Below, piece by piece: positions 47,401 to 59,820 of a DNA stretch of 64,000 nt. Position numbers and translations under genes: made by a program. Positions within the stretch are counted from its first letter, which is position 1; the number at the start of each line of letters is the position of its first letter. The stretch comes from Oryzias latipes (taxonomy: Eukaryota > Chordata > Actinopteri > Beloniformes > Adrianichthyidae). The notes beneath the pieces are model-generated. The model saw nothing but the letters and a program-made list of their open reading frames with translations, made no database searches and was not told where the DNA came from. The stretch covers positions 29,261,818 through 29,325,817 of the forward strand of contig NC_019875.2 of NCBI RefSeq assembly GCF_002234675.1, read 5' to 3'.

Positions 47401-50400
47401 TGGTGTCTTGCTCTCACCCCTTTCTCGTGATATTTTTGTTTTGATTGACAGGTGATGTTGGAGCAAAAACAAAAACATACATCTCACACCAGGTGATCTG
47501 TGCAGTGTTGGGTCCATCTGGGTGATCTCAAACACGCTTATTGTGCATCTTGGCTAAACCTATTTGGTGTCACCAACATGAATTTCCATCCCCTAATGTT
47601 TACATACATTTAAGTATTGTTTGAAACTGTGAAATTACGAAAGGTTACTACGGTAATCACTTGTTACTAAAAACTTTTTTTATTCTAAATGTATGGTATT
47701 TTTTTTACTATTTTTACTTAGTTGTACTGTCGTGACAGCGATGGTGCTGTCAGTTTACCTTCATGTTGCATCTTCAAAAGTGCAGAATAAAATATGACAC
47801 TGAATTAGAAACAGCACATTGTAATTTCTGCATCTATTATTAAAGTATTTATTCGTAATACAGTGGAAATTAGTAGATTTGGTTAGAATGTTGATTTACG
47901 GTATGCGCCCCTACATTTTCTGGTTGTGCCCCTAAAATTTTCAGTTAGGGGCCACTATGCTCCTAGTGAAAAAGTTAGTCTGGAGCCCTGATACATAAAA
48001 GTGAATGATGTATTAAAAATAAATCTGACAATATAATATTTCTTTTTGCTTTTTTCCAAATACAGGATTGAGCTCCTCTGGTGTGATGTCTTCGTGAGTG
48101 TTACTGGTTTATATTACAACATCCTGCACTCTCCTGAGGACCAAGACTTTCTCAATATCAGTCACATCACATATTCTGCTGCCATTACATTTTCCTACCA
48201 CGCATTCAGGCCAGTTTGGATGTCTTTAGTGACGCGTGGGACAGCCATCCAATCAGGACGGAGCAAAGCATGACACCAAATCAGCTGTGGCAGTTGGGCT
48301 TGACCCAAAACCCTGTTTCTGATCCCCGGGTAAATGCTTTATTTAATCTCACTGTACTGGACAACTGATTTCTGTGCAGTTCGACTAAAGTGGAAAGTAT
48401 CAAGAAGAGTATCATGAAATCATAATGACTACAGTGAATTTTCATCGAAAATGAATGAAAAGGATTATTGTTGTGTGGTGCAAACAATTTCCCTAAATTG
48501 TTTGTTTGTAGGAAGAATAGCACATCTGCAAGTTCAAAATGCATCACAATGCATGGCCTTATGAGCCATCAGATGTACTAATGTCACTACTTTGTTAAGA
48601 GTCACTTATTTGCAAATTATAAACAGTTATGGAGATATGAGGTCTGCCTGCAAGCAACAATATAAGTTATTATTAGTCGGTCACTGTTCCTACATAATCT
48701 AAAACACAAAAAAACAGTGCTGTTCATAAACAGTATCTTTTTTTTTTTTTTTTGTCAGGGTGTGCTGGTTCCAGAGATTGAATGGGAGGAGAGTGGATCC
48801 ATGACTGAACCTCATCCTGGGATCAATGTCCCGGTATGGGACAGTCCTCTTTTGGGTCCACAAATGTTGGAACTGCAAGACGACATCAATCCATTGTGGA
48901 ATTCAGACCGTTTGGGAGTGGACCTATATCTTTACTGTCCCGTTTGTTTAGAACTTAATTTAGGCGACATAATTTCATACAGAAGAAGAGAGACTGAGGG
49001 GAGGAAGACAAAGTTCAAATCAATACTGCTGTATTGTTCAAGGGACTTCATTGTATGTAAGGAAGTTATGAAAATTAGTTCCAGTTTAAATAAAATTCAA
49101 ATCAGTAGAGATCCCACATTTGCTTAAATTTTGATGTTTTAATCTGTCCATGTTTTCACTGAATTTTACTCTGCAATAAAGGGTGAATGTTTGCAGTTTG
49201 TTGTTCTATGACCATCTTTTGTTGTGTAGTATTTAACCAGCTATAAAACCCAGAGAGATGAGGATCTTTTTTGCAAGGGTGACCTGGCCAAGAGGTGTAT
49301 ATGTATATGGTTACAATATAAAATAAATGACATTTGAGTTATTAAAAAAATAAAATTAAGGTCAAGCAAAGTGACTTCGGGCTGAGCAGGGGATGTGTAT
49401 TGGGTATCTGTGATTGACAGTGAGATGAACTTGAGGTAATGTAGTCCCACTGCGTGGTACGGAGCAAAGTGATGCCAGTTTCTCCACAAAACCTGTGGAA
49501 GTTGAAGATTTTTCTCCTCCACCTTCATATGATCAAAACCGTGTCTGAGTGTTGAAATGACGCTAGCATGAAAGCTAAGAGAATAACGTACAAACAATCC
49601 CGAGTGAAACATTCATTTTAAATCTCATGACCAGTACAGAGTTCGATGGATTCAATGTCAACTGCATTCAACCACTGTTGCCTTGCTTCCAGGTCCACTG
49701 AAAAGTTGCACAAGCCAGTAATTTTTGACAACCGAAGGCAATAAACCGACAAGCCATGCTAAGGCTAACACGCTAACGACCGACTGGTCCAGAATCAAAT
49801 ATGGGCGGGGCTTTTGCCACCCGCAGAAAGCGTAGAGAAAGTGTAAGGGGCCATTCGATTGGCTAAAAGCGAACCCGCCTGCTTTGCCGATGAGTTTGAT
49901 TGACAGATTCACTAGCCAATGGTGAGATTAGTTGACCTGCTCCGTCAGATGAGTCTCAATATTCACCGTAGAAAAATCTCTCACACACACGGGGAGATTC
50001 ATAAACGAGAACGGGATTTTGAATGCACAGTCTGCAGTTCGAATGATCTGTGAGTTCACATCACATGTGTACCTAAAAATCATGTTTGTGAAGCACTTAC
50101 TGTGCATTTCTGATACATTTATTGTGAATTTCTAAAATGTTTTTGTGAAACACAGTGTGCACATTTGTGAGAAACACTTATTGTGCATTTGTAAAACATT
50201 TAGTGTGCATTTGTGAAACACAATCTGTGTGTTTGTGAAACACAGGGTGTGTATTTCCGAATTGATTTTTTCACGTTTGCATAAAATGACATTTGTGAAT
50301 CGGAGCGTGTGCATTTGTAAAACCGGTTGTGTGCATTTCTGATTATTGAGACTGAATTAACTCCATACAGCTTTGTCATGCCAGACTGAAACTTATAAGA

Positions 50401-53400
50401 GCAAAAGATAGGAAAAAAGCGAAATGACACACAATGCCTGCAAAAACATTTGTGTTGCAGGCGCAAAAATGTTTTTTGAAAGCAAAAAAAAACTTTGCTT
50501 TATTTAATATATTTTATTTGCAACTTAAAAAGTTTTGTTTGCAACATGGTAGTGTAAATATCACTCCATATTTTCTCTGCTTGGACAAATTTGAACTGTT
50601 TTGATGCTGAAATGTTTTAAATTGTAAATTCAATTCAATTCAATTCAATTCAATTCCATAAAACAATAGCCCAAAATCACAACAACAGTCGTCTCGATGG
50701 GCTTCGAAGTAAAACATGAACTCAAAAGGATCGTGAATACAAAGAGTTCAATAGGAAAATACTAAAATGAACTAACAAACTGACTAAGCTATACTGGCAT
50801 CCCTGCCCTTAGACCCCCCTTCCCTGTAAGGAAAAACTCCTAAAAAAAACAGATTCCGGAAAAAACGAAGAAACCTCAGGGGTGCCCACATGAAGGAGGG
50901 ATCCTCCCCCAGGACGGACAGGCGATTTACCAGAACTCTTAGAGAAGAATTAACTTCTCTAACCCTAAAACTACATATATAAAGTCCAGCAGACGAGCTT
51001 CATCCAGCTGTGGTTGGGGAGACAGTCAGAAGCGCAAGTTGGTCTCCAAAGGTCTCCATCAAATCAACGCCTTGATTTACCATAAACATTGCTGCTCGAA
51101 ATTTAAGGCAATGATCTCTTAAGTGAAGAATTGATTGCAAAACTGTTAATTCATATCTATTTCCTAACATTTGAATTGGTTAGTTCAAAAGGGGCCCAAG
51201 TCCAAGAGGTTGGTTTTCCAGGAAATGATTTTAATTGCATAGCTTAAAGGGAGGCTACACCAAATGATTTATACTTTACCCAGATTTAGCATCAGTTCAT
51301 TGCTTACAAATGCTATAATATGAAGCACCTCACTTTTATCATTTCAGAGGACTAGCAAACTAAAGTCTCTGGACTTGGGCCCTTCTTGAATTAAACTGGG
51401 GTGCTGCCATATTGGATAACTAGTGCTGCCATCTATGGGAAAAGCTAAACCCATGCAAGAGAGGCCCAAGTCCAGGAATTTTGCACTTAATGCACTTTAA
51501 ATGTCAAGCATAGTCAATACATTACAACAGACTTGGGACTGTTTTGCACATAATCAGATAGCTTGTCACCTGAGGACCATAGAACATATAATATCTCTAT
51601 TTTGAAAAAGTTGTGGAATTGGGCCCCTTTTGAACTAACGGATTTATTCGTTTGGTGACATGTTTGGATGATCCAAACATGCCGTTGCCTTAAAAAGCCA
51701 GAAGCTTCTAAGAAAGGAAGTCCATTAAGGACACTAACAGAGGTGGCATTAAGAAGCACGATACCCCTGCAGCGGGCAATGCAATAAAGTTTTTCCTACT
51801 TTTAAGACAATGAGGAAGATTGTTTTTTAGATTGATTGCTGAAACATTTCATGCTTTAGAGCAGAAGTATGTCAGACATTGATTGTTGTGCACGTTCAGC
51901 CCCTTTACGACAGTGTGTCTGTCTTGTATTGGGACCACATCGCTCCAATCTTGGCAACCCTTCACTGGCTGCCTGTGAATTTATGAGTTCAGTTTCTTTT
52001 ATTTGTTTTTAATTCTTTAAATGATCTTTTATCACCGTAGCTCTCTGATCTTCTCTGTTCCTACATCCCAGTGCCAAAGGTCAGCTGATCAGCTTCTTCT
52101 GGAGGTACCGCGGTCCAAGAGGAAGCTCAGAGGGGAACGAATGTTTTCAGCCTGAGGCCAAAAACGCACAACCGCTGACTGTTCAGCAGCCATTCTCACT
52201 GTCCATTTAAAAAAGAGCATCTTAGAACTTATTTTTACAGCCAGGTTTTAAGCTTTTATCAGTGTTATTATTATGTCACATATTTTGTATTTTGCCATTT
52301 CACTTTTTCATCTTTTAACCTATGAGATGTTGTTTTTATATCCTCATTGGCTGAGCTGCTGCTTCAGGCTCTTCTGCCTCTGCCACTCTTTCCAGAGCTG
52401 CTGTGGTGTAAATCCATCAAAAAAACAAACATTTTATTTCTAAATGCAGGTTTTATCTTCATTGAAACCATTTTAATATTTGCTCGCCTGGGTGTGGCAA
52501 ACAGGTCCATGTAATTTTTAGAAGAATTTGCACAAGTAAAGTCTGGGATTTCCACGGCAACGGAGGTTTATCTCTAAATAACAAATTCTCTATTTGTTCA
52601 TGAGGAATCCCTCACATCCCCTACATGAGGCCTTCACCAGCAGGAGGAGGACATTCAGCAACAGACTGCTGTCCCAGCGCTGCTCCACAGAAAGACTGAA
52701 GAAATCTTTTGTTCCACGTGCCATCAGGCAATGCACCTCTCTGGCAGGGCATCTTAAAAGTAATTTCTTGTAATTTTTCTTTTTTTTTTACCGACAGATT
52801 TTTAAATTAGTAATCCATTTATTCCATTTATTTTTTAATCTAAATATATACACACACACATATATATATATTATATATATATTGAGCCCTATAAGAGATG
52901 TTGGCCCCCATTTATTTTTTTGACCATTTCTCCCGCTGTAAGTCATCATTTTTTGGCAGGGGGGGGTTGTCATTGACTAAGCCCACAATTCGTTTTCACC
53001 AGGTACTAGGTGTGTGCAAATTTTGTTGAGTTTTTGATTTTGTGGCAACAAAGACATAGTGATTTGATTCGATTTGATTCCTTTTTTTAGTGACTCAGAA
53101 TTGAGGATAATTTGTTGGGACAACCCAACCTGAAAAATATTTATGAGATCTCAAACAGGTGAAGAAGTTAAGTTCTCCCTCTTTGACGTGTCTACCGGCT
53201 CCTTCGGTTTGTCACTTACTCTTCTGCCATCGGTAGAGTAGAGCTTCAGGACCGGAAACTGCAGGATCTGGGACAGGTAATCCAGCAGAGTGTCAAATGT
53301 TGGAGCTGTTCTTCTCTGCAGCACTATGGTCCGTTTCACACTGGGATCTTTGTTCTTGATGACCACCAGCTTCCTTGGTGTCCTGACTGCCGCTCTCTCT

Positions 53401-53888
53401 GTGACCTTTGCTGGTCTGCCGCTGTCATTGTTTCCTCTGCCAGGAAGCCCAGACCGCAGACCTTGGCGCCTTCGTCGCTCTGAACTTAGCACTCTGGTGG
53501 TGTTCCAAGGAACCTGCCGCCGAGTCACCTCGTCCAGGTTCAGTGGCTTCACCCGTTTCTGATCAGAACACACGTAGGCTCCCCCGTCTTGCAAGTCGTC
53601 CAAAGCTTTGACAAGGCGAGTTCCTCGAGGTGTGGTGATGGTCCTAACTCCAAACGGCAGAGGCACTTTCTTGGACAGAGCATCTAACAGAGCATCGAAA
53701 GTCTTGAAGGTGCGGGAGGTGATGATCATACGGTGCCCAGTGAATTGGTAGTCCCCGCTTTTGTAGAAGCAGACTCTTTTGGATGCTGAAGCATCATTGA
53801 CGGGCAGCAGAGGTCGAGAGGGTAGAGTGTGCCCGCTGTCAGACGACCCTCCCTGGGCCGGGGGGTCCTGCACAGGTGTGTTACTCAT
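36385..53888 (-). CDS. rp1: RP1, photoreceptor axonemal doublecortin-domain protein
   Basis: RP1 binds microtubules of the photoreceptor connecting cilium and outer-segment axoneme and helps stack discs; human RP1 mutations cause retinitis pigmentosa. Four coding exons join in frame to 1970 aa: 53220-53888, 43037-43196, 42192-42242 and 36385-41417. Two doublecortin domains sit at about 36-117 (KRVCFYKSGD…PFGVRTITTPRG) and about 171-250 (RKLVVIKNKD…LYSTDGRR|VDGLAALIL). An IEKSFRVNQDGSMTVEM block follows at about 370-385. Residues about 1190-1535 are extremely Glu-rich. The C-terminus has the RP1 blocks LIDRGRWLLKENHL, YYNLPHGSDSDPF and CGQYCPIL, then stops. Human RP1 (2156 aa) continues about 240 residues further. 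Position beside tcea1 supports rp1 over rp1l1. Intron 1 (10 kb) holds the 7.1 kb transposon. Confidence 0.95.
37700..38700 (+). repeat. 1 kb TCC/TTC-rich tract (rp1 Glu-rich coding region)
   Basis: The plus strand is a near-continuous pyrimidine tract of TCC, TTC and CTC triplets because the minus strand codes for GAG/GAA. It is not a perfect tandem array; the units are irregular and mixed with Asp, Ser and Gly codons. Confidence 0.8.
42192..42242 (-). CDS. rp1: rp1 exon 3 (51 bp micro-exon)
   Basis: Bounded by TTTTTTCAG and TTCAG|GTAAAA. It joins exon 2 (ending C of a Gln codon) to exon 4 (starting AG of a Glu codon) and keeps the frame, giving QAEEKSLLLVDDVMMRS. Found from splice sites and frame alone, so slightly less sure than its neighbours. 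Confidence 0.75.
43037..43196 (-). CDS. rp1: rp1 exon 2, end of second doublecortin domain
   Basis: 160 bp between TTTTTTCAG and AAATCC|GTAAGT. Encodes VDGLAALILCSGVVVAAGKE… which completes DCX2; human RP1 has a matching SGAVVAAGREPFK segment. It lies about 260 bases outside the left end of the 7.1 kb transposon. Confidence 0.93.
43197..43458. other. rp1 intron 1, between exon 2 and the transposon
   Basis: Short unique-looking intron sequence. No feature seen apart from the polypyrimidine tract before exon 2. Confidence 0.5.
43461..44495 (+). repeat. Left inverted repeat of the 7.1 kb element
   Basis: Pairs with 49838-50568. The inner part (43966-44495) is nearly identical to its partner, including 'CACAAATGCACAC'-type repeats and 'GAATGGCCCCTTACACTT'. 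The outer part is T-rich and more diverged. 43710-43966, with TCAA tetranucleotides, has no partner on the right. Confidence 0.9.
43985..44275 (+). repeat. Subterminal array of ~25 bp units
   Basis: About a dozen imperfect copies of a unit like TTTCACAAATGCACACTAAA, spaced 20-30 bases apart, mirrored in the right arm at about 50060-50345. Such subterminal repeats often bind the transposase. Confidence 0.75.
45617..45856 (+). mobile_element. LINE 3' end inside the 7.1 kb element
   Basis: 'TCTTTTGTTCC..GTGCCATCA' and 'CTCTCTGGCAGGGCATCTTA' recur at 52709-52760 and, in one frame, read SFVP.AIRQ…SLAGHL, a LINE C-terminal motif. The tail 'CCTCAGGGATTATTAAAT' plus TATTC units is a LINE 3' end. The apparent coding exon 45597-45679 is therefore mainly LINE. 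Confidence 0.6.
46555..47989 (+). mobile_element. hAT-type element, copy 1 (1.4 kb, deleted)
   Basis: Ends AGGGCTCCAGACT and AGTCTGGAGCCCT are exact inverted complements. An ATG at 47013 opens MSKRTIDSFFRPAASVP, the N-terminus seen in many fish hAT transposases, but the frame soon ends, so it is non-autonomous. It matches the reverse complement of 59821-63573. No clean 8-base duplication is visible at this copy. It interrupts the integrase gene. Confidence 0.75.
49838..50568 (-). repeat. Right inverted repeat of the 7.1 kb element
   Basis: Complement of the left arm, from 'AAGGGGCCATTCGATTGG' near 49846 to the terminal CACTCCA. It contains the same array of TGTGCATTTGTGAAAC-type units. Confidence 0.9.
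50630..50945. repeat. Common teleost repeat after an ATTCA microsatellite
   Basis: (CAATT)n at 50630-50656 leads into 'CCCAAAATCACAACAACAGT', 'CTAAAAAAAACAGATTCCGG' and 'CACATGAAGGAGGGATCCTC', phrases of an abundant fish interspersed repeat. It lies just outside the right end of the 7.1 kb element. Confidence 0.65.
51179..51639. mobile_element. MITE-like element with inverted ends
   Basis: GTTAGTTCAAAAGGGGCCCA at the left is the complement of TGGGCCCCTTTTGAACTAAC at the right, giving about 461 bp. Internal copies of CCCAAGTCCA and its complement occur near 51378 and 51468. No open frame. Confidence 0.75.
51880..52310 (+). mobile_element. LINE reverse-transcriptase relic
   Basis: One frame reads WDHIAPILATLHWLPV, a conserved stretch after the reverse-transcriptase core of L2/CR1-like LINEs, followed by broken remains of the C-terminal part up to FKKEHLRTYF. 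Several stops and shifts. Confidence 0.65.
52330..52580 (-). repeat. Dispersed repeat R4, copy 2
   Basis: Inverted relative to 26500-26830, sharing 'CCTCCGTTGCC.TGGAAATCC' and 'TCTAAAAATTACAT'. Non-coding. Confidence 0.6.
52610..52795 (+). mobile_element. Second LINE C-terminal fragment
   Basis: One frame reads NRLLSQRCSTERLKKSFVPR followed by AIRQ, a typical LINE C-terminal motif, then a T-rich 3' part. Similar to the piece inside the 7.1 kb element at 45617-45700. Confidence 0.6.
52842..52882. repeat. CA/TA microsatellite
   Basis: Alternating ACACAC and TATATA blocks. Confidence 0.85.
53220..53888 (-). CDS. rp1: rp1 first coding exon with DCX1 and most of DCX2
   Basis: 669 bp, residues 1-223. 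The start is the ATG at 53888 (MSNTP…), right after an acceptor ending CTTTTCCAG|ATACC, so one or more non-coding exons lie upstream, as in human RP1. The same frame stays open upstream to 54023, but that part crosses the acceptor and lies in repeat R2. The donor AGAAGA|GTAAGT joins exon 2 in phase 0. Confidence 0.95.
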
Positions 53889-53944
53889 GGTATCTGGAAA
53901 AGTGTAGAGAGTTAGGATTATTACCTCAAAGTATTTTTTTCCCC

Positions 53945-54350
53945 GTTGTACCCATTGAAGTTTTATGAGAACTGGACTGATGGGCTCTGCCCCGCCGGCA
54001 TTCCAAACAGGAAGTGGCTCCAAGAAGCCAAAATTCCATAGACTTCTATAGAGAAGTAAACAGCTGTTCCTCAGTCATTCTTTTGGTCAGAATGAGGTTT
54101 TTCTTTTTTTTTTTTTGCTGTAGTTCAAGTTGTAAACTCTCCACTTAAATCCTTCAATAAAAGTAGGTGGAGCCTGCTGGCCCCCACTTCCCACGTTCAA
54201 AGCAATTGTTTGATAGCCCTTTTCCAACAAGCTCACTCCTGATTGGTGGGAGTGGTTCCCATCATAACAATGACTCTGACCGACTCGGACTGTCTACTTA
54301 CAACGCTTGGCTCCAACATGGCGGCGTCCGTATAGCCAAAAAATGAATGA
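53945..54350 (+). repeat. Repeat R2 just upstream of rp1 first coding exon
   Basis: Matches the two arms around the assembly gap (18395-18579 and, inverted, 19580-20010). Landmarks: 'CCATAGACTTCTATAGA', 'AAAAGTAGGTGGAGCCTGCT', 'GGCTCCAACATGGCGGCGTC'. It begins about 55 bases from the rp1 acceptor and explains the false N-terminal extension of the rp1 frame. Confidence 0.75.
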
Positions 54351-57000
54351 ATTGACTTGTGTTTGGTTGAAGCCACTATAAACCATCATCTGTGGGGGAT
54401 ATCACACTCAGTTTGTCCAATTCTAACGCACAATCAATGATTATGCTGAAGTTTCCACACTAAACGTTTTTACTGAACTCAGTTGAATCATAACTAAAAA
54501 GTGATATAAAGCTTTGGCTACTTATTATTATTGTCCCAACATGATACCTGTGCAGTTTCTATTGAACACTAGTGACATTAGTGATAAATGTATAGTTCAG
54601 GTGAAAAATTGAATTGTAAAATCAAACTCAAAAATTGAAATCTCTGCATATTTTCTCACTTGTGTTATTCTTAATATTTTAGATTCAACTGGCTAAATTA
54701 TTATTAAAACATTACAAAAGCTCATGAGTCTTTTTTCTGTTTTTTTATTTAAGATTGTGTAGATTTGTGCTCACTTGTGACTCTCTTTGAAAGAGATAAT
54801 TTGAAAGACATCATAGACTGCAGCAGAAACTAAAATTAAAAAACAAAAGTAAACCTTGCTTCAAGAAAAAAAATGTCTTGCAAGAATTTTCTGATCAAGG
54901 TTTTTCGATATCAAAATAATCTTTTTTTCTTCAAATAAGAAATTCTTGGTTAGATCGTTTTTCTCAACCTATTGGCAGATTTTTGGTTCCTGTAAGAAAA
55001 GCTTTTAAGTATTTTATTACCAATTTCTACAAGACCTAATTTTGCATTGTATATAGGATTGAAAGTGTAATTAAAAGAGGCTGTACGCATAAAACACTAC
55101 TGACCAATAAACGCAAATAAACTGAGATCTCCCTCTATTATATCAATTTATGGGTTATAAAAATATGGAAACACCTGAGAATATGTACTTGATAATAAAG
55201 TGCCGGCAGGAATAAAGGTTTTCTTTGGAAAACTTTGTCAAAAGGCTCTTTTATGAGCTTAAACCTCCAGCTAAAGTGAAAGCTGCATGTAAACAAACAC
55301 CTGAAGGAACCCAATGCATTCAATGTGCTTAAAGTAAACCAGATACTTTCCTCAAACAGAGAAATTGTGTAATTGCGGAAATAAAATTAGCTGTTTCAGT
55401 AAAATCTACCTGCTAATGCTTAGCAGCTATATGTAAATATGGAACTAGGCCTTAAGGACCTTTAAACACAAAAAGTAATTGGAAAAAGGGGGTAAAAATA
55501 AATCAGTAAAATAAAAAAAGGGGTGTAAAAAGCACAAACAATGAGTTCTTACCGTAAATCTTGCATTTTTTCCTCGTAAAAGGCCAGGCTAAAACAACGT
55601 AAAGGGTGCATCTGTTGCTGCTTGGAGCAGTCCTCAAAGCCTCTCAGCAGCATTGGAGGGCTATTTTGGGACATGCAACATCATGGCTAATTGCTTAATC
55701 TTTGCCAACACTTTATGAGCACACAAAGTAAAGCAAAAAGGAAATACGCTGTTACACTGCAAAAAGCTGCTTATAAGGTTTTAATAAATCAGGTTTAAGA
55801 GTGAAAAATAAAGAGCGAATGGATAAGCATTAAAGAATTTAAGCTCACAATAGAAAAATATCTCTGTTTCTAAATTAGTTTGAATGTGTGGAGAATGGTT
55901 TGAAGTACATTTTGAAATTTAAACATCCTTTTCTTGTTTTTTTTCTGTTCCTGGTGAATGCGACAGGTGTTACTTCGTCTCTGCAAGCGGCCCACGTAAT
56001 CTGATTTGCAAATTCCTGGCCTGACAGGGATTAGTTAAAAGATTTTACACACTTGCTGACAGCACGGGGCAGAATACGGTCTTAAGAGGGCACTTTTGCC
56101 TCACGGTAGGTATGGGTAAGTCTGCAGTTAAACCCAAGTCACATGCACCAGGGCTTCTAACAGTAGAGTCTATCTTTTCCAAGATGGATTTGAACTTTTA
56201 ACATATTTTTATTGCCTCTACATCTCCAATGCTACATTATGTTATAGCTAATCGAGAGTTATGCATTCCACATCAGAGCTTTTTAACTCACCAAACTTGT
56301 AGAACAGCGCCTACACACCTCTTTATGTAAGTAGTCGCTGGTCTATAAGGATCAAGCAAAAATCAACCTTCCCCTCACTGGATAAAAGCTGCTTCAGACT
56401 GACACGTGCACACAGTTGGAGTTGAGGATCACAGGATTCAGCTCCAGCTGCCAGATTATACCATGTGCTTAGGGGAAAACGCTCAAGAAAATGTTTGTAT
56501 GTATAGATGGATGTAACTTTGGCTTCTCTCATTGAAGAAGAGTGAGTTGATGTCACAGCCACACAAAGTGTCCCACAGGGAGCCACAGTCTCATTTTTAG
56601 TCGACCCGACCTCGAACCCACAACCCCCCAGCCCCCAAGAGACTCTACTACATCATTCAGCCTCTGAGCTGTTAATACAATCAGCTCTCTGGTGCCCCCC
56701 TAAGATAGATTTTTATGCATGTTAAAAGGATAGTTCATATGCAGCGTTTATCATTTTTAAACCATTTAATTGTTTGACATCCAATATAAATACAAAAAGA
56801 AACTTTTTCTTTTCATTTAATACATTGATTTTTTTCATTATTGCTTTTTATCAATAATTTAATCACTCAATAATATCAACCAAAACCTATTTTCCAGGAA
56901 AATGATAACATTATTTTAAATTATTATTTGCAACTTTATTATTTTTACTAAATATTTTACTATTATTAACTATTGTTACTTATTTTTGTTGTGCTTTTTG
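54351..57000. other. rp1 upstream / intergenic sequence
   Basis: AT-rich. The non-coding first exon(s) and promoter of rp1 must lie here or beyond, but I could not define them. A CRX-type site is at 56027-56034. No repeats with clear ends. Confidence 0.5.
56027..56034 (-). promoter_or_regulatory. CRX/OTX-type homeodomain site
   Basis: CTAATCCC on the minus strand is the core sequence bound by CRX and OTX, which drive photoreceptor genes. It is about 2.1 kb upstream of the rp1 start codon. An eight-base match can occur by chance. Confidence 0.35.
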
Positions 57001-57071
57001 CACAGCAATTTAGATAAATCACCAATTCAACAGGTCGATCGTTGGCTCCGTCTCGATTACTTTGCCCTTTG

Positions 57072-57081
57072 TGCGCATGCG
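57072..57081 (+). promoter_or_regulatory. tcea1: NRF1-type site in the tcea1 promoter
   Basis: TGCGCATGCG is a full NRF1 consensus core, 136 bases upstream of the tcea1 ATG, in a local CpG-rich patch. NRF1 sites near the start are typical of housekeeping promoters. Confidence 0.55.
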
Positions 57082-57216
57082 GGCATCGACTACTCAGGTC
57101 TGCTACACAGCAGCTGGTTCGGGTCCGCCAAGTTGACGTCGTTCGTGGCGTGGTCTTTGTCACAAATTTGTTTTATTTTGCACCTTATTCTTTTGGATTT
57201 TACCGGATCGGGTATC

Positions 57217-59820
<2,604 letters not shown>

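Larger units (their letters stand above)
44562..49127 (+). pseudogene. Broken integrase-core (DDE-like) transposase gene
   Basis: The probable start is ATG 44562 (MAERSSERDQSQP, donor GTAAGT at 44601). A segment to 46057 reads LYLKIAENNCADTH… and …VYGFPLR|. It joins in frame to 46404-46515, RVRGDHGGENVGIAELM, the second catalytic Asp block of integrases. Exon 48066-48329 opens with IELLWCDVF (catalytic Glu), and then DQDFLNIS shifts frame near 48165 to FCCHYIFLPRIQ…RTEQSMTPNQLWQLG. The last exon, 48759-49127, has VLVPEIEW and DDINPLW…GVDLYLY, a typical tail of this fish/invertebrate family. AATAAA follows at 49175. The segment with the first Asp and the short His-Asn-Gln stretch before Glu are missing, so the gene is inactive. 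Insertions at 45.6 and 46.6 kb explain part of the damage. Confidence 0.7.
43461..50568 (+). mobile_element. 7.1 kb DNA transposon with long inverted repeats and an integrase-core gene
   Basis: The left end starts TGGAGTGATATTTA at 43461 and the right end is the complement, TAAATATCACTCCA, ending at 50568. TA flanks both (43459-43460 and 50569-50570). The inverted repeats run to about 44495 on the left and from about 49838 on the right; the left arm is longer by about 260 bases because of extra sequence at 43710-43966. Between the arms is one spliced plus-strand gene encoding an integrase-core protein (44562-49127). The element is in rp1 intron 1, opposite to rp1. It carries a LINE tail (about 45617-45856) and a hAT element (46555-47989), so it is old. 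Integrase-type proteins are known from Polinton, Ginger and IS3EU elements, but their target duplications differ from TA, so I cannot place it. Confidence 0.85.

Noticed and set aside
36385-53888. Identification as rp1l1 instead of rp1
   Set aside because: The C-terminal LIDRGRWLLKENHL and NLPHGSDSDPF blocks and the first DCX domain fit RP1 better, and tcea1 is next door. The Glu-rich tract alone was the argument for rp1l1.
53889-54023. 45-residue N-terminal extension of the rp1 exon
   Set aside because: It crosses a splice acceptor (CTTTTCCAG|ATACC) and lies partly in repeat R2. MSNTP at 53888 fits the RP1 N-terminus.
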